From positions 1-64,000 of the forward strand of contig NZ_FOLD01000009.1 of the NCBI RefSeq assembly GCF_900112225.1: DNA of 64,000 bases, in the 5' to 3' direction. The notes beneath the pieces are model-generated. The model was given only the letters and a program-made list of their open reading frames with translations. It was not told the origin of the DNA and made no database searches. The position numbers were made by a program, and so were the translations under genes. The stretch comes from Massilia yuzhufengensis. GTDB taxonomy: Bacteria > Pseudomonadota > Gammaproteobacteria > Burkholderiales > Burkholderiaceae_D. Numbering within the stretch: the stretch's first letter is position 1; every line of letters starts with the position of its first letter. Shown piece after piece: positions 27,443 to 35,313 of the stretch.

Positions 27443-28264
27443 ATGCGCGCATCCATCACCGCCCTCCTGCTTGCCCTGTCGGCCGCCGCGCCGCACGCCG
27501 GCGCCGGCACCTATCCCGGCTCCCTGGCCGTCGACGCCATCCGCGGCAGCATCGCTGCGCGCGACTGCGCCACCGCCGTCAAGCGGCTGAAAAGCGCGCT
27601 GGAGAACGACTACCCGGAAGCCGCGCTGCTGGCCGGTTCGATGTATGAGAACGGCATCTGCGTCAAGCGCGACTGGCAGCGCGCCGTGGGCTTCTATGTG
27701 CAGGCCTACGACGGCGGGGAAAAGGAAGGCGCGGCACGGGTCGCGGCCGGCTACGCCGACCCGGCCAATGGCCCGGACGTCGCCGCGGCGCTGTGGTGGT
27801 CCTGGAAGACCGAGGGCTTCCGGGTAGCCCAGTGCAGCGTGCCGCTGGAGGCCAGGGCCGACCCGGACCGGTTCGTGGCGGCGCTGGCGGCCTGGCCGAA
27901 GCAGCAGCTGGCGGTCTGCAACTACCTGGCCGGGGTGCTGGCCACCATCGCCGCCGAAGTGAAGTACCCGGAACTGGCGAGCGCCCATGGCATCGGCGGG
28001 GACGTGACCCTGCGCTTCCTGGCCGGCGTGCCGCGCATCGAACTGCAGCGCGGCGAATCGCGCGAGTACGAGCTGGTGGGCTGGGTCAGCGCCGACATGC
28101 TGCGCGACCGCAAGGCGCGCCGGATGGCCGACGGTTTCGAGCAGGCGCTGAGCAGCGTCGCCAACCGCGCGCTGGCGCGCTATCCGCATCCGGGCAGTAT
28201 CGCGGCCGATGCGCTGCTCCAGGTGAAATACAACTTCCATATGGAAGGGCAGATGGCGCGCTGA
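27443..28264 (+). CDS. Exported protein with Sel1-like repeat region
   Basis: This 273-residue protein starts with a signal peptide (MRASITALLLALSAAAPHAGA). Residues about 40-115 hold two helical repeats resembling Sel1/TPR units (AALLAGSMYENGICVKRDWQRAVGFYVQAYDGG). The C-terminal half resembles the TonB C-terminal-like fold (GGDVTLRFLAGVPRIELQRGES). It is probably periplasmic. Its function is unknown. It follows priA by 82 nt on the same strand, and faces the MpaB-like gene tail to tail. Confidence 0.65.
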   Translation: MRASITALLLALSAAAPHAGAGTYPGSLAVDAIRGSIAARDCATAVKRLKSALENDYPEAALLAGSMYENGICVKRDWQRAVGFYVQAYDGGEKEGAARVAAGYADPANGPDVAAALWWSWKTEGFRVAQCSVPLEARADPDRFVAALAAWPKQQLAVCNYLAGVLATIAAEVKYPELASAHGIGGDVTLRFLAGVPRIELQRGESREYELVGWVSADMLRDRKARRMADGFEQALSSVANRALARYPHPGSIAADALLQVKYNFHMEGQMAR

Positions 28265-28303
28265 GCCTGGTGCCGAGGCCCGGAGCTGCTGTTGTCCGAG
28301 GGG

Positions 28304-29167
28304 TTATCGATCCCTGTCGCGCGACGCCGCGAGCCGGCGGGCAGCCTGCGCAGGCGGGGAATCGCCCAGCGGCAGCAGCCCCGCCGCCTGCGCCAGCGCG
28401 CGCACCAGCGCCGCCTCGCCCAGGCGCAGGCCGCGTCCGCGCAACTGCGGCATTGAACGCAGCGCGGCGGGACTGATCTCGACGGCGGCCCGCACCAGCA
28501 GCCGCTGCAGGGGCCGCAGCGGCGCGGGCAGGAGCGGCGCCCCGGCCATGATGCCGAGGAATTCGTCGAGGACGGCGGAGCCTTCCAGGCCAGGGGTCGT
28601 GGCAGCGAGCAGCGCTTCCCACTCCGCCCACGAGCGCGGCGCGCCGTGCGCCCCGTACAGGTGCGCGGAATGCTGGCCTTCGGCGAAGGCGGCGTCCTTG
28701 TCGGCCGCCGACAAGGGCCGCACGTAGCGGTGGTAGGCCTCGGTGAAGCCGAAGGCGGCGGTCGCATGCACCCAGTCGAGCAAGCGCGGATCGTTGGCGC
28801 GGTAGGGCAGGCCGGCGGATGTGGCGCCCTCCACGTTCCCATGCATCCGCACCACGCGCGCGATCATCTCCTGCGCGGCCGAGCGCGGGCCATACACCGT
28901 CATCATGGCCGCATAGCCGGTGCGCCTCAGGCGCAGGCCCGGGTCGCGCCGGAAGCCGCTATGGTCCCACACGCCCGCGCGCACCGACGGCTCGGCCAGC
29001 TCCAGCAGCACCGCCGCCACCCCGCCGACGAACAGGGCCACCGGATTGGCGAACACGCGCCACGACACCCCACCGGCCGGCGCCAGCGCCGGCTCGCCCG
29101 CCGGCTGGCTGAAGTCGAAGGCCATGCCCGGCGGTGGTTTCATCAAGCTCTGGATCGTACTGAGCAT
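28304..29167 (-). CDS. Oxygenase MpaB family protein (DUF2236)
   Basis: This 287-residue helical protein has DUF2236 hallmarks: RTGYAAMMTVYGPRSAA, then DWVHATAAFGFTEAYHRYV with the haem-ligand-type histidine. The family includes latex-clearing protein and fungal MpaB, haem b enzymes that cleave or oxidise substrates; the bacterial substrate is generally unknown. The start chosen is ATG 29167, preceded by GAGAGG at a 6-nt spacing. The same frame is open a further 39 codons to an ATG at 29284 that lies inside a 109-bp repeat element; that extension is probably not coding. Confidence 0.8.
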   Translation of the reverse strand: MLSTIQSLMKPPPGMAFDFSQPAGEPALAPAGGVSWRVFANPVALFVGGVAAVLLELAEPSVRAGVWDHSGFRRDPGLRLRRTGYAAMMTVYGPRSAAQEMIARVVRMHGNVEGATSAGLPYRANDPRLLDWVHATAAFGFTEAYHRYVRPLSAADKDAAFAEGQHSAHLYGAHGAPRSWAEWEALLAATTPGLEGSAVLDEFLGIMAGAPLLPAPLRPLQRLLVRAAVEISPAALRSMPQLRGRGLRLGEAALVRALAQAAGLLPLGDSPPAQAARRLAASRDRDR

Positions 29168-29261
29168 TGCCGGCCTCTCGCGCCGTGATCGACCACCTTC
29201 AGATCGGGACGGCTGCGCTGGATACAAGTCGCAATGCGAACCCGCAATTTCGCAACTTCGT

Positions 29262-29370
29262 AACTTCGGGGTCAGGTCTGACATTCAGACACGAGCTCTG
29301 CCGTTACATGCAGCTTGCAGCGCTTTTACTGTCGAGGCCGTGTCCAAATGTCAGACCTGACCCCGAAGTT
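29262..29370. repeat. 109-bp palindromic element, copy 1
   Basis: Both ends start with AACTTCGGGGTCAGGTCTGA and are inverted relative to each other for about 32 bp with 2 mismatches. A 34-bp core of unrelated sequence lies in the middle (29302-29335). A second element of exactly the same length lies at 52793-52901. Its arms match almost perfectly (40 bp on one side with one difference, 35 bp on the other with none) but its core is different. It resembles a REP doublet or a small non-autonomous mobile element. The last 20 bases form the end of the neighbouring PPOX-like gene. Confidence 0.85.
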
Positions 29371-30247
29371 CGAGGGGGAAGGCGGAGTGCCGCAGCCAGC
29401 CGCGGGCGATGGTGAAGGTCCAGCTGCGTTCGGCCAGCGCGTCGCCTTCCGGGCCGGGGGGCTGCCATGCCACCTGGGCGGTGCCCTGCAGCTGCAGGAT
29501 GTCGCCGCTCGCGAAATCGACCATCACGAGGGCGGCGCGTGGTTCCAGCAGGAGGTTGCCGAGGGTGTTGAAGTAGTGGTTGCCGGGGTAGTCGGGCACG
29601 GTGAGCACGTGGCCATCCAGGCGCAGGAAGCCGGCGGGGCCGCCGCGGTGGGAGATGTCGAGGCCGCGCACGGCGCGCTTGGGCGCGGCGCCGCTCGAGG
29701 TGGCGACGAACATGGTTTCGCAGGCGGCGACCAGGGACACGGCGGCGGCGGGCAGCGTTGTTCCGAACATCTCGACCGGGCCGGGCTGGCGCGCGGCGGG
29801 CGCCAGCTGGCGCACGTGGATGTACCTCGGGCAGTTGCCGAACGATTGATGCACCTTGACCGACAGCCCGTGGCCGTCCACCCGCGCCAGCGTGCCGTTG
29901 GCGCGGTTGCGGCGGCGCGTCGCCAGGTCGATGCCGAGCAGGCCGATGTCGGCGCCGGCGGCAAGCATGGCGCGGGCCGGGTCGTCCGGATCGGGCAGGG
30001 CGGCGATGTCGAGCGTGCCGGGGTCGGGGCTGGTGGCGAAGCCCGGTTCGCCGTGCACGAGGGTGGCGAGCGGCCAGCCGCTGTCGTCGGCCACGGCCAC
30101 GCACAGGAAGGGCAGCAGGGGGAAGAAGTGGCGGTGCTGGTCCGGCAGCTGGCTACGGATCGGCGCGCCCGGCGGGCCGCCGCCGGCCAGGTGCTGGGCG
30201 CGCTGCTCGCCGGCGTGGAAGGGGGCGGGGATGCGGGAATCAAACAT
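29351..30247 (-). CDS. Pyridoxamine 5'-phosphate oxidase-like flavin-binding protein
   Basis: This 298-residue protein resembles the split-barrel flavoproteins of the PPOX family. The segments FPLLPFLCVAVADDSGWPLATLVHGEPGF and RGLDISHRGGPAGFLRLDGHVLTVPDYPGNHYFNTLGNLL fit FMN-binding members. The start ATG 30247 lies 4 nt from the stop of the upstream GST gene, so the two form an operon; the frame upstream of it is not coding. Its stop codon and final residues (LRGQV) are encoded by the 109-bp repeat, which suggests the original 3' end was replaced by insertion. Substrate unknown. Confidence 0.8.
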   Translation of the reverse strand: MFDSRIPAPFHAGEQRAQHLAGGGPPGAPIRSQLPDQHRHFFPLLPFLCVAVADDSGWPLATLVHGEPGFATSPDPGTLDIAALPDPDDPARAMLAAGADIGLLGIDLATRRRNRANGTLARVDGHGLSVKVHQSFGNCPRYIHVRQLAPAARQPGPVEMFGTTLPAAAVSLVAACETMFVATSSGAAPKRAVRGLDISHRGGPAGFLRLDGHVLTVPDYPGNHYFNTLGNLLLEPRAALVMVDFASGDILQLQGTAQVAWQPPGPEGDALAERSWTFTIARGWLRHSAFPLELRGQV

Positions 30248-30251
30248 GGTC

Positions 30252-30854
30252 TCACTCCGTCGGCATGGGGATGAAACGGGGCAGGGCCTGGATGCGGGCG
30301 ATCCAGGCGCGCACTTGCGGATACGGGTCGAGCGCGATACTGCCTTCGGGGGCATGCGCCACATAGGCATAGCAGGCGATGTCGGCCAGGGTCGGCTGAG
30401 CGCCGGCCAGGTAGGGCGTTTGCGCCAGGCTGTGCTCCATGACACCGAGCGCCTTGCCGGCCAGCTTGCCCATCAGCTCTGGCGGCATGCCGGTGTCGCC
30501 GAAGCGCGCCGACACCCGCGCCCGCGCCGGGCCGAAGGCGATCTCGCCAGCCGCCAGCGACAGCCAGCGCTGCACCTGGGCGGCGCCCACCGGGTCGTCG
30601 GGCAGCCAGCCGCTGCCGGGCGCATAGCGCCGCGCCAGGTAGACCAGGATGGCATTGCTGTCCGCCAGCACCAGCGCGCCATCCTGCAGGACGGGAATCT
30701 GGCCGAGCGGATTGATGCGCAGGAAGTCGGCGCCCTGGCGCACCGGCGCCGGCGCGTCGATGCGCTGGTAGGGCAGCTGCAACAGGTGCAGGAACAGTTC
30801 GACCCGGTGGGTGTGGCCGGACAGGGCAGTGCCGTAGAGGATCAGGGAAGTCAT
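30252..30854 (-). CDS. Glutathione S-transferase family protein
   Basis: The start at ATG 30854 gives 200 residues beginning MTSLILYGTALSGHTHRVELFL, the typical thioredoxin-fold N-terminus with the catalytic serine region. The glutathione-binding segment NPLGQIPVLQDGALVLADSNAILVYLARRY is clear. The C-terminal helical domain includes the N-capping box region PTLADIACYAYV. It is cytoplasmic. It forms a two-gene operon with the PPOX-like gene and is transcribed divergently from a LysR regulator, which probably controls it. The frame extends 10 codons further to an upstream ATG. Confidence 0.9.
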   Translation of the reverse strand: MTSLILYGTALSGHTHRVELFLHLLQLPYQRIDAPAPVRQGADFLRINPLGQIPVLQDGALVLADSNAILVYLARRYAPGSGWLPDDPVGAAQVQRWLSLAAGEIAFGPARARVSARFGDTGMPPELMGKLAGKALGVMEHSLAQTPYLAGAQPTLADIACYAYVAHAPEGSIALDPYPQVRAWIARIQALPRFIPMPTE

Positions 30855-30951
30855 GGCGGCGGAAGCAGGTGGAGGAAGCTTCATCCTAGTCCCGAACCTA
30901 TCCTTGCAGAATCATGCATAATTGAAATTCATTCTTTCACTGCGCACAATA

Positions 30952-31845
30952 ATGGACCGTCTGGACGAATTGCAGGTGTTCCTGGCCATCCTCGACGCCG
31001 GCAGCATGGCGGCCGCTGCGCGCAGGCTGCGGCGCTCGCCGTCGGCCGTCACGCGCATCCTGTCGACGCTGGAAGAGCGCATGGGCGTGCGCCTGTTCGA
31101 GCGCAGCACGCGCCGGCTCACGGCCACCAATGAAGGCCTGAACCTGGCCGCGCAGGCCCGTCGCCTGCTGGCGGACTACGAGGCCGCGATGCGCGAACAT
31201 GCGCAATCCGCGCCGCGCGGCCTGCTGCGGGTGACCGCGCCGATGGTGTTCGGGCGCCGCCACATGGCGCCGGTAGTCACGAAATTCCTGCTGCTGTATC
31301 CAGAGGTGCAGGTCGAGCTGGTGCTGTCCGACCGCAACCTCGACATGATCGACAACGGCATCGACCTGGCCCTGCGCATCGGTGCGCTGGACGATTCCAG
31401 CCTGGTGGCGCGCAAGCTCGGCGTGGTGCGGCGCGTGACGGTGGCGAGCCCGGCCTACCTGGCGCGGCGCGGCGAACCGGCCACGCCGGAGGCGCTGGCC
31501 GGGCATGAGCTGATCCTCACGACCACCGTGCGCGGGCTGCCCGAATGGCGCTACCAGGCCGGTGCGCGCGAGCACATCGTGCGCTTCACGCCGCGCCTGC
31601 AGCTCAATGATGTCGAAGGCGTGCTGGGCGCCGCGCGCGACGGCTTCGGCATCGCCCGCGCGCTGTCCTACCAGGTGGCGCCCGACCTGGCAACGGGCGC
31701 CCTGGCGCCGCTGCTGGCGGCCTATGAGCCCGCGCCGCTCCCGGTCCATCTGGTCTACCCGAGCGCGCGCCACATGGCCGCGCGCCAGCGCGCCTTCGTC
31801 GATTTCGCGGTCGAGCAGTTCGGGCAGCTGGCGCTGCTGGCCTGA
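30952..31845 (+). CDS. LysR family transcriptional regulator
   Basis: The start ATG 30952 gives 297 residues: MDRLDELQVFLAILDAGSMAAAARRLRRSPSAVTRILSTLEERMG-like winged helix-turn-helix (about 1-60), then a substrate-binding domain (about 90-290). It is divergent from the GST-PPOX operon over a 97-nt gap. That gap includes the short dyad TGAAATTCA at 30923-30931, a plausible LysR box half. Regulation of the divergent operon and of itself is inferred from this layout. It is a close fit to the many AaeR/DmlR-type LysR proteins that sit next to GST genes. The inducer is unknown. Confidence 0.92.
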   Translation: MDRLDELQVFLAILDAGSMAAAARRLRRSPSAVTRILSTLEERMGVRLFERSTRRLTATNEGLNLAAQARRLLADYEAAMREHAQSAPRGLLRVTAPMVFGRRHMAPVVTKFLLLYPEVQVELVLSDRNLDMIDNGIDLALRIGALDDSSLVARKLGVVRRVTVASPAYLARRGEPATPEALAGHELILTTTVRGLPEWRYQAGAREHIVRFTPRLQLNDVEGVLGAARDGFGIARALSYQVAPDLATGALAPLLAAYEPAPLPVHLVYPSARHMAARQRAFVDFAVEQFGQLALLA

Positions 31846-31907
31846 GGGGTTCGGCCGGTTCGACGAAAATCGCGTATTGTTCCGTCATGAAACCGCAGGA
31901 GAATGCA

Positions 31908-33347
31908 ATGAACAAACTGGACGTAGACGTTGCCATCATCGGCACCGGCACCGCCGGCATGACTGCCTACCGCGCCGCAAGAGCGCAAGGGGCGCGCGTG
32001 GTGGTGATCGAAAGCGGGCAATATGGCACCACCTGCGCGCGGGTCGGCTGCATGCCGAGCAAGCTCCTGATCGCGGCGGCCGAGTCGGCGCACGCGATGC
32101 AGCACAGCGCGCCCTTCGGCGTGCATGCGGGCGAGGTGCGCATCGACGGGCCGGCCGTGATGGAACGCGTGCGGCGCGAGCGCGACCGTTTCGTCGGCTT
32201 CGTGCTGGAGGGCGTCGAGTCCTTCCCCGAACAAGACCGGCTGCGCGGCCATGCGCGCTTCACCGGTCCGCATACGCTGCTGGTCGACGACCACACCGAG
32301 ATTGCCGCCGCCCGCGTCGTCATCGCCACCGGCTCGACGCCGCTGCGCCTGCCGGCGCTGGAAAACGTCGGCCCCGGCATCGTCACCAGCGACGACGTGT
32401 TTTATTGGGACGATTTGCCCAAGTCGGTGGCCGTGATCGGCACCGGCGTGATCGGCCTGGAACTGGGCCAGGCCCTGGCGCGCCTGGGCGTGCGCGTGAA
32501 ATTCTATGCGCGCGGCGGCAGCATTGCCCAGCTCAGCGACCCGGAAGTGCTGCGCACCGCCACCCGCGTGCTGGCCGAGGAACTCGACATCGGCTTCCAG
32601 TCGAAGGTGGTGGGCGCGGTGCAGGAAGGCGATGACGTGGCGCTGACCGTCAGCGATGCACTCGGGGTGGAACACACCGAACGCTTCCAGTTCGTGCTGA
32701 TGGCGGCCGGCCGCACGCCCAACGTGCACGATATCGGCCTGGAACACACGGGGCTCGCGCGCGGGCCCGACGGTATTCCCGCCTTCGATCCCTGCACCAT
32801 GCAGTGCGGGACCAGCCACATCTTCATCGCCGGCGACGCCAACAACGAACGCCCGCTGCTGCACGACGCGGCCGACCACGGCAAGATCGCCGGCGACAAC
32901 GCGGGCCGCTACCCGGACGTGCGTCCCGGCCTGCGCCGCACGCCGATCGCGGTGGCCTTCACCGAACCGAACATCGCGACCCTGGGCGAGAGCTACCGCA
33001 GCCTGTGCGAAGGCGGCAAGCGCAAGTTCGCGGTCGGCGCGGTGTCCTTCGCCAACCAGGGCCGCAGCCGGGTGATGTTGCAGAACAAGGGGATGCTGCG
33101 GGTGTATGCCGAATTCGGCTCGCGCCGTTTCCTGGGCGCCGAGATGATCGCGCCGCGCGCCGAGCACCTGGCCCACACGCTGTCGTGGGCGGTGCAAATG
33201 CGCATGACGGTGGACCAGATGCTGGAGATGCCCTTCTACCACCCGGTCATCGAAGAAGGCGTGCGCACCGCGCTGCGCGACCTGGCCCACTGCCTGGCCA
33301 AGGGCGAAAGCGACGTCGATGCCGCTGACAGCGAGCCGGGTACCTGA
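31908..33347 (+). CDS. Dihydrolipoyl dehydrogenase-like flavoprotein disulfide reductase
   Basis: This 479-residue FAD enzyme starts MNKLDVDVAIIGTGTAGMTAYRAAR with the dinucleotide fold. The redox-active disulfide TTCARVGCMPSK (CxxxxC) is near residues 44-55, a second nucleotide-binding GTGVIGLELGQAL near 180, and the His-Glu dyad in FYHPVIEEG near 445. It closely resembles the dihydrolipoamide dehydrogenase 3 type of Pseudomonas. No 2-oxoacid dehydrogenase E1/E2 genes are adjacent, so its partner is unclear. The start at 31908 has CAGGAG upstream. The frame extends 7 codons further. Confidence 0.88.
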   Translation: MNKLDVDVAIIGTGTAGMTAYRAARAQGARVVVIESGQYGTTCARVGCMPSKLLIAAAESAHAMQHSAPFGVHAGEVRIDGPAVMERVRRERDRFVGFVLEGVESFPEQDRLRGHARFTGPHTLLVDDHTEIAAARVVIATGSTPLRLPALENVGPGIVTSDDVFYWDDLPKSVAVIGTGVIGLELGQALARLGVRVKFYARGGSIAQLSDPEVLRTATRVLAEELDIGFQSKVVGAVQEGDDVALTVSDALGVEHTERFQFVLMAAGRTPNVHDIGLEHTGLARGPDGIPAFDPCTMQCGTSHIFIAGDANNERPLLHDAADHGKIAGDNAGRYPDVRPGLRRTPIAVAFTEPNIATLGESYRSLCEGGKRKFAVGAVSFANQGRSRVMLQNKGMLRVYAEFGSRRFLGAEMIAPRAEHLAHTLSWAVQMRMTVDQMLEMPFYHPVIEEGVRTALRDLAHCLAKGESDVDAADSEPGT

Positions 33348-33378
33348 CCCGGGCCGGCTGCCAGACCGAGCGGCCTGC

Positions 33379-33849
33379 TTACTTCTTGCGGCGGCGGGTG
33401 GCGCCCAGGGCCACCAGGCCCAGCGCGGCCAGCGCCATCGAGGCAGGCTCGGGCACGTCGGCCGGTACAGCCGCCGGCGCCACGCGGGTCACCACGTTGC
33501 TCACCGTCAGCGTACTGGCTTCCAGGCGGCCGTCCATGAAGGTGACCCAGGCGATGGCCTTCTGGTTGTTGTTCAATGCTTCGTTGAGCCAGGTATTGAG
33601 CGCGATGTCATAGCGGCCGAAGTTGGTCACGTCGGCCAGGGTGAAGTGGTAATTCACCGATGGAATGGTGAAACTCAGCGCGCTCAGCTCGTCCTGGCTC
33701 AGGAAACCGTCGGCGTTGTTGTCTACACCCGTGAACTGGCCCGAAGCGGGGATCATGGCGGCGCTCACCGCCATCGTATAGTCGATGACGGTGGCGTTGG
33801 CGTTTGCTGCGGCTGCGAGGAGCAGTGCCGGGAAAAGCTTCTTGAACAT
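33379..33849 (-). CDS. PEP-CTERM sorting domain protein with an EF-hand-like loop
   Basis: This 156-residue exported protein has a signal peptide (MFKKLFPALLLAAAANANA). It ends in the PEP-CTERM sorting signal VPEPASMALAALGLVALGATRRRKK-like: a PEP motif, a membrane helix and a basic tail. Such tails are cut by exosortase, linked in many Massilia-like genomes to exopolysaccharide. The centre contains DNNADGFLSQDEL, which resembles an EF-hand calcium loop. No exosortase gene is in this window. The ligand and role are unknown. Confidence 0.85.
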   Translation of the reverse strand: MFKKLFPALLLAAAANANATVIDYTMAVSAAMIPASGQFTGVDNNADGFLSQDELSALSFTIPSVNYHFTLADVTNFGRYDIALNTWLNEALNNNQKAIAWVTFMDGRLEASTLTVSNVVTRVAPAAVPADVPEPASMALAALGLVALGATRRRKK

Positions 33850-34012
33850 GTGGGACCCTGGAAAATCGATTTAGATAATTAATCTAAAGCAATTGTTGTG
33901 CCCGCATGGAAATATACAACAATTTCAAAGGCTTGCGTTCATTCGGCCAGTCAGCAGCAGACCTCGTGTAAAGTTTCCCGACAGAAAAAAAGCGTGATTA
34001 TAGGCAACCGAC

Positions 34013-34498
34013 TCAGTTCAGCCGCGTCGCATCCAGCTTGCCCTCGCCCGCCAGCTGGCGCAGGATGCGCACCGTGTCGATGTCGGCTTCCTGGTAGGCC
34101 GAGCGCTTGAAGTCGTCGTACATGGCGTTGGCCGGGTCGGTGTGCTCGCCCTGGCCGTCGTCGTAGCAGAAGCGCACCAGCAGCATGGCGTCGCCCGGCG
34201 CCTCGATCAGCATGCGCAGGTTCGACGCGGCGATATCGCCCTGGGCCGGCACCTCGAAGCGCACTTCCTTCAGCGGCGTCAGGTGCACCACGTCCTCGAT
34301 CACCAGGTCGCCGTAGCGCAGGCGGCGCGCGAAGCTGCCGCTGGCGCGCTCGCCGATCGTGCATTCGTCCAGGTGCGGCACGAACAGGGTCGGCGATTCG
34401 GCGCGCAGCACCAGGCCGCGCCACAGCTGCTCGATGGTCATGGTGTCCATCAAGGGGTTGAGCGGATCGTTGATCTCGATGAGGTGTTCAAATTTCAT
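34013..34498 (-). CDS. DUF1857 (AtaL-like/SRPBCC) family protein
   Basis: This 161-residue protein begins MKFEHLIEINDPLNPLMDTMTIEQLWRGL, the N-terminus typical of DUF1857. The family has a START/SRPBCC-like beta-grip fold that holds hydrophobic ligands; no enzymatic role is established. It contains a C-terminal region FKRSAYQEADIDTVRILRQLAGEG, typical of the family. The gene is downstream of modB on the same strand with a 98-nt gap, so it may be transcribed separately. Confidence 0.75.
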   Translation of the reverse strand: MKFEHLIEINDPLNPLMDTMTIEQLWRGLVLRAESPTLFVPHLDECTIGERASGSFARRLRYGDLVIEDVVHLTPLKEVRFEVPAQGDIAASNLRMLIEAPGDAMLLVRFCYDDGQGEHTDPANAMYDDFKRSAYQEADIDTVRILRQLAGEGKLDATRLN

Positions 34499-34596
34499 GT
34501 GCAGGTGTCCAGGAGTAGCGCCGGCGCGCGCGCCGCAAAGGGGGCATGGTACCCGATTGCGGCGCCCGCTGCCGCGCCGATGGGCCTTCGGCAGCC

Positions 34597-35313
34597 CTAG
34601 TTATTGCCGAGGAGAAGCGCATGCTGCTTGCGCTGGAAGAAGGCGATCGCCACCAGGATCGCGAACGAGATCGCCAGCAGCACCAGCGCATACGCATGCG
34701 CCGCCGCATAGTTGAGCTTTTGCGCCTCGTCGTAGAGCGCGATCGAGGCCACCCGGGTCTGGCCCGGGATATTCCCGCCCAACATCAGCACCACGCCGAA
34801 CTCGCCCATGGTGTGGGCGAAGCTGAGCGACAGGCCGGTGAGGATGCCGTTGCGCGACAGCGGCAGCACGATCGAAAAGAAGGCCTGGCGCCGGGTGAGT
34901 CCGAGCGCCAGCGCCGACTGCACCAGGTCGCGGCTCACGTTGCGGAACGCCGACTGGATCGGCTGCACCGCGAACGGCAGGCTGTACACCACTGAACCTG
35001 CCACCAGGCCGGCGAAGGAAAATGGCAGCGGGTGTCCGAACAGGGACATCCAGGCCGCGCCCACCGGCTGCTGGGGCGACATCAGCATCAGCAGGTAAAA
35101 CCCGATCACGGTGGGAGGCAGCACGATCGGCAGGCTGACCAGGGTCTCGATGAACAGGATGCCGCGCATGCGGCTGGTGTTGAGCCAGTTGGCGAGCGGG
35201 ATGGCGATCGCGATCAGCACCAGCGCCGTCACCAGCGACAGCCGCAGCGTGAGCGCGAGCGCCGCCCACAGCTCGGGCGCGAAGGCCAGGCCTTCCGAGC
35301 CCAGGCTAGTCAT
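34597..35313 (-). CDS. modB: Molybdate ABC transporter permease
   Basis: ModB is the inner-membrane permease for molybdate uptake. The 238-residue protein has five or more hydrophobic helices. The EAA-type loop is visible around ALGLTRRQAFFSIVLPLSRNGILTGL, and FAHTMGEFGVVLMLGGNIPGQTRVASIALYD is a classic ModB signature. Its start overlaps the end of modA by 8 nt, so translation is probably coupled. No modC ATPase gene follows, although it is normally next. Confidence 0.93.
   Translation of the reverse strand: MTSLGSEGLAFAPELWAALALTLRLSLVTALVLIAIAIPLANWLNTSRMRGILFIETLVSLPIVLPPTVIGFYLLMLMSPQQPVGAAWMSLFGHPLPFSFAGLVAGSVVYSLPFAVQPIQSAFRNVSRDLVQSALALGLTRRQAFFSIVLPLSRNGILTGLSLSFAHTMGEFGVVLMLGGNIPGQTRVASIALYDEAQKLNYAAAHAYALVLLAISFAILVAIAFFQRKQHALLLGNN

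Noticed and set aside
25309..27510. 733-residue reverse frame opposite priA
   Set aside because: Antisense shadow of a gene with Walker, DEEH and zinc-cluster motifs.
29168..29284. N-terminal 39-residue extension of the MpaB-like protein
   Set aside because: It begins in the 109-bp repeat and is not family-like; the ATG at 29167 has a good ribosome binding site.
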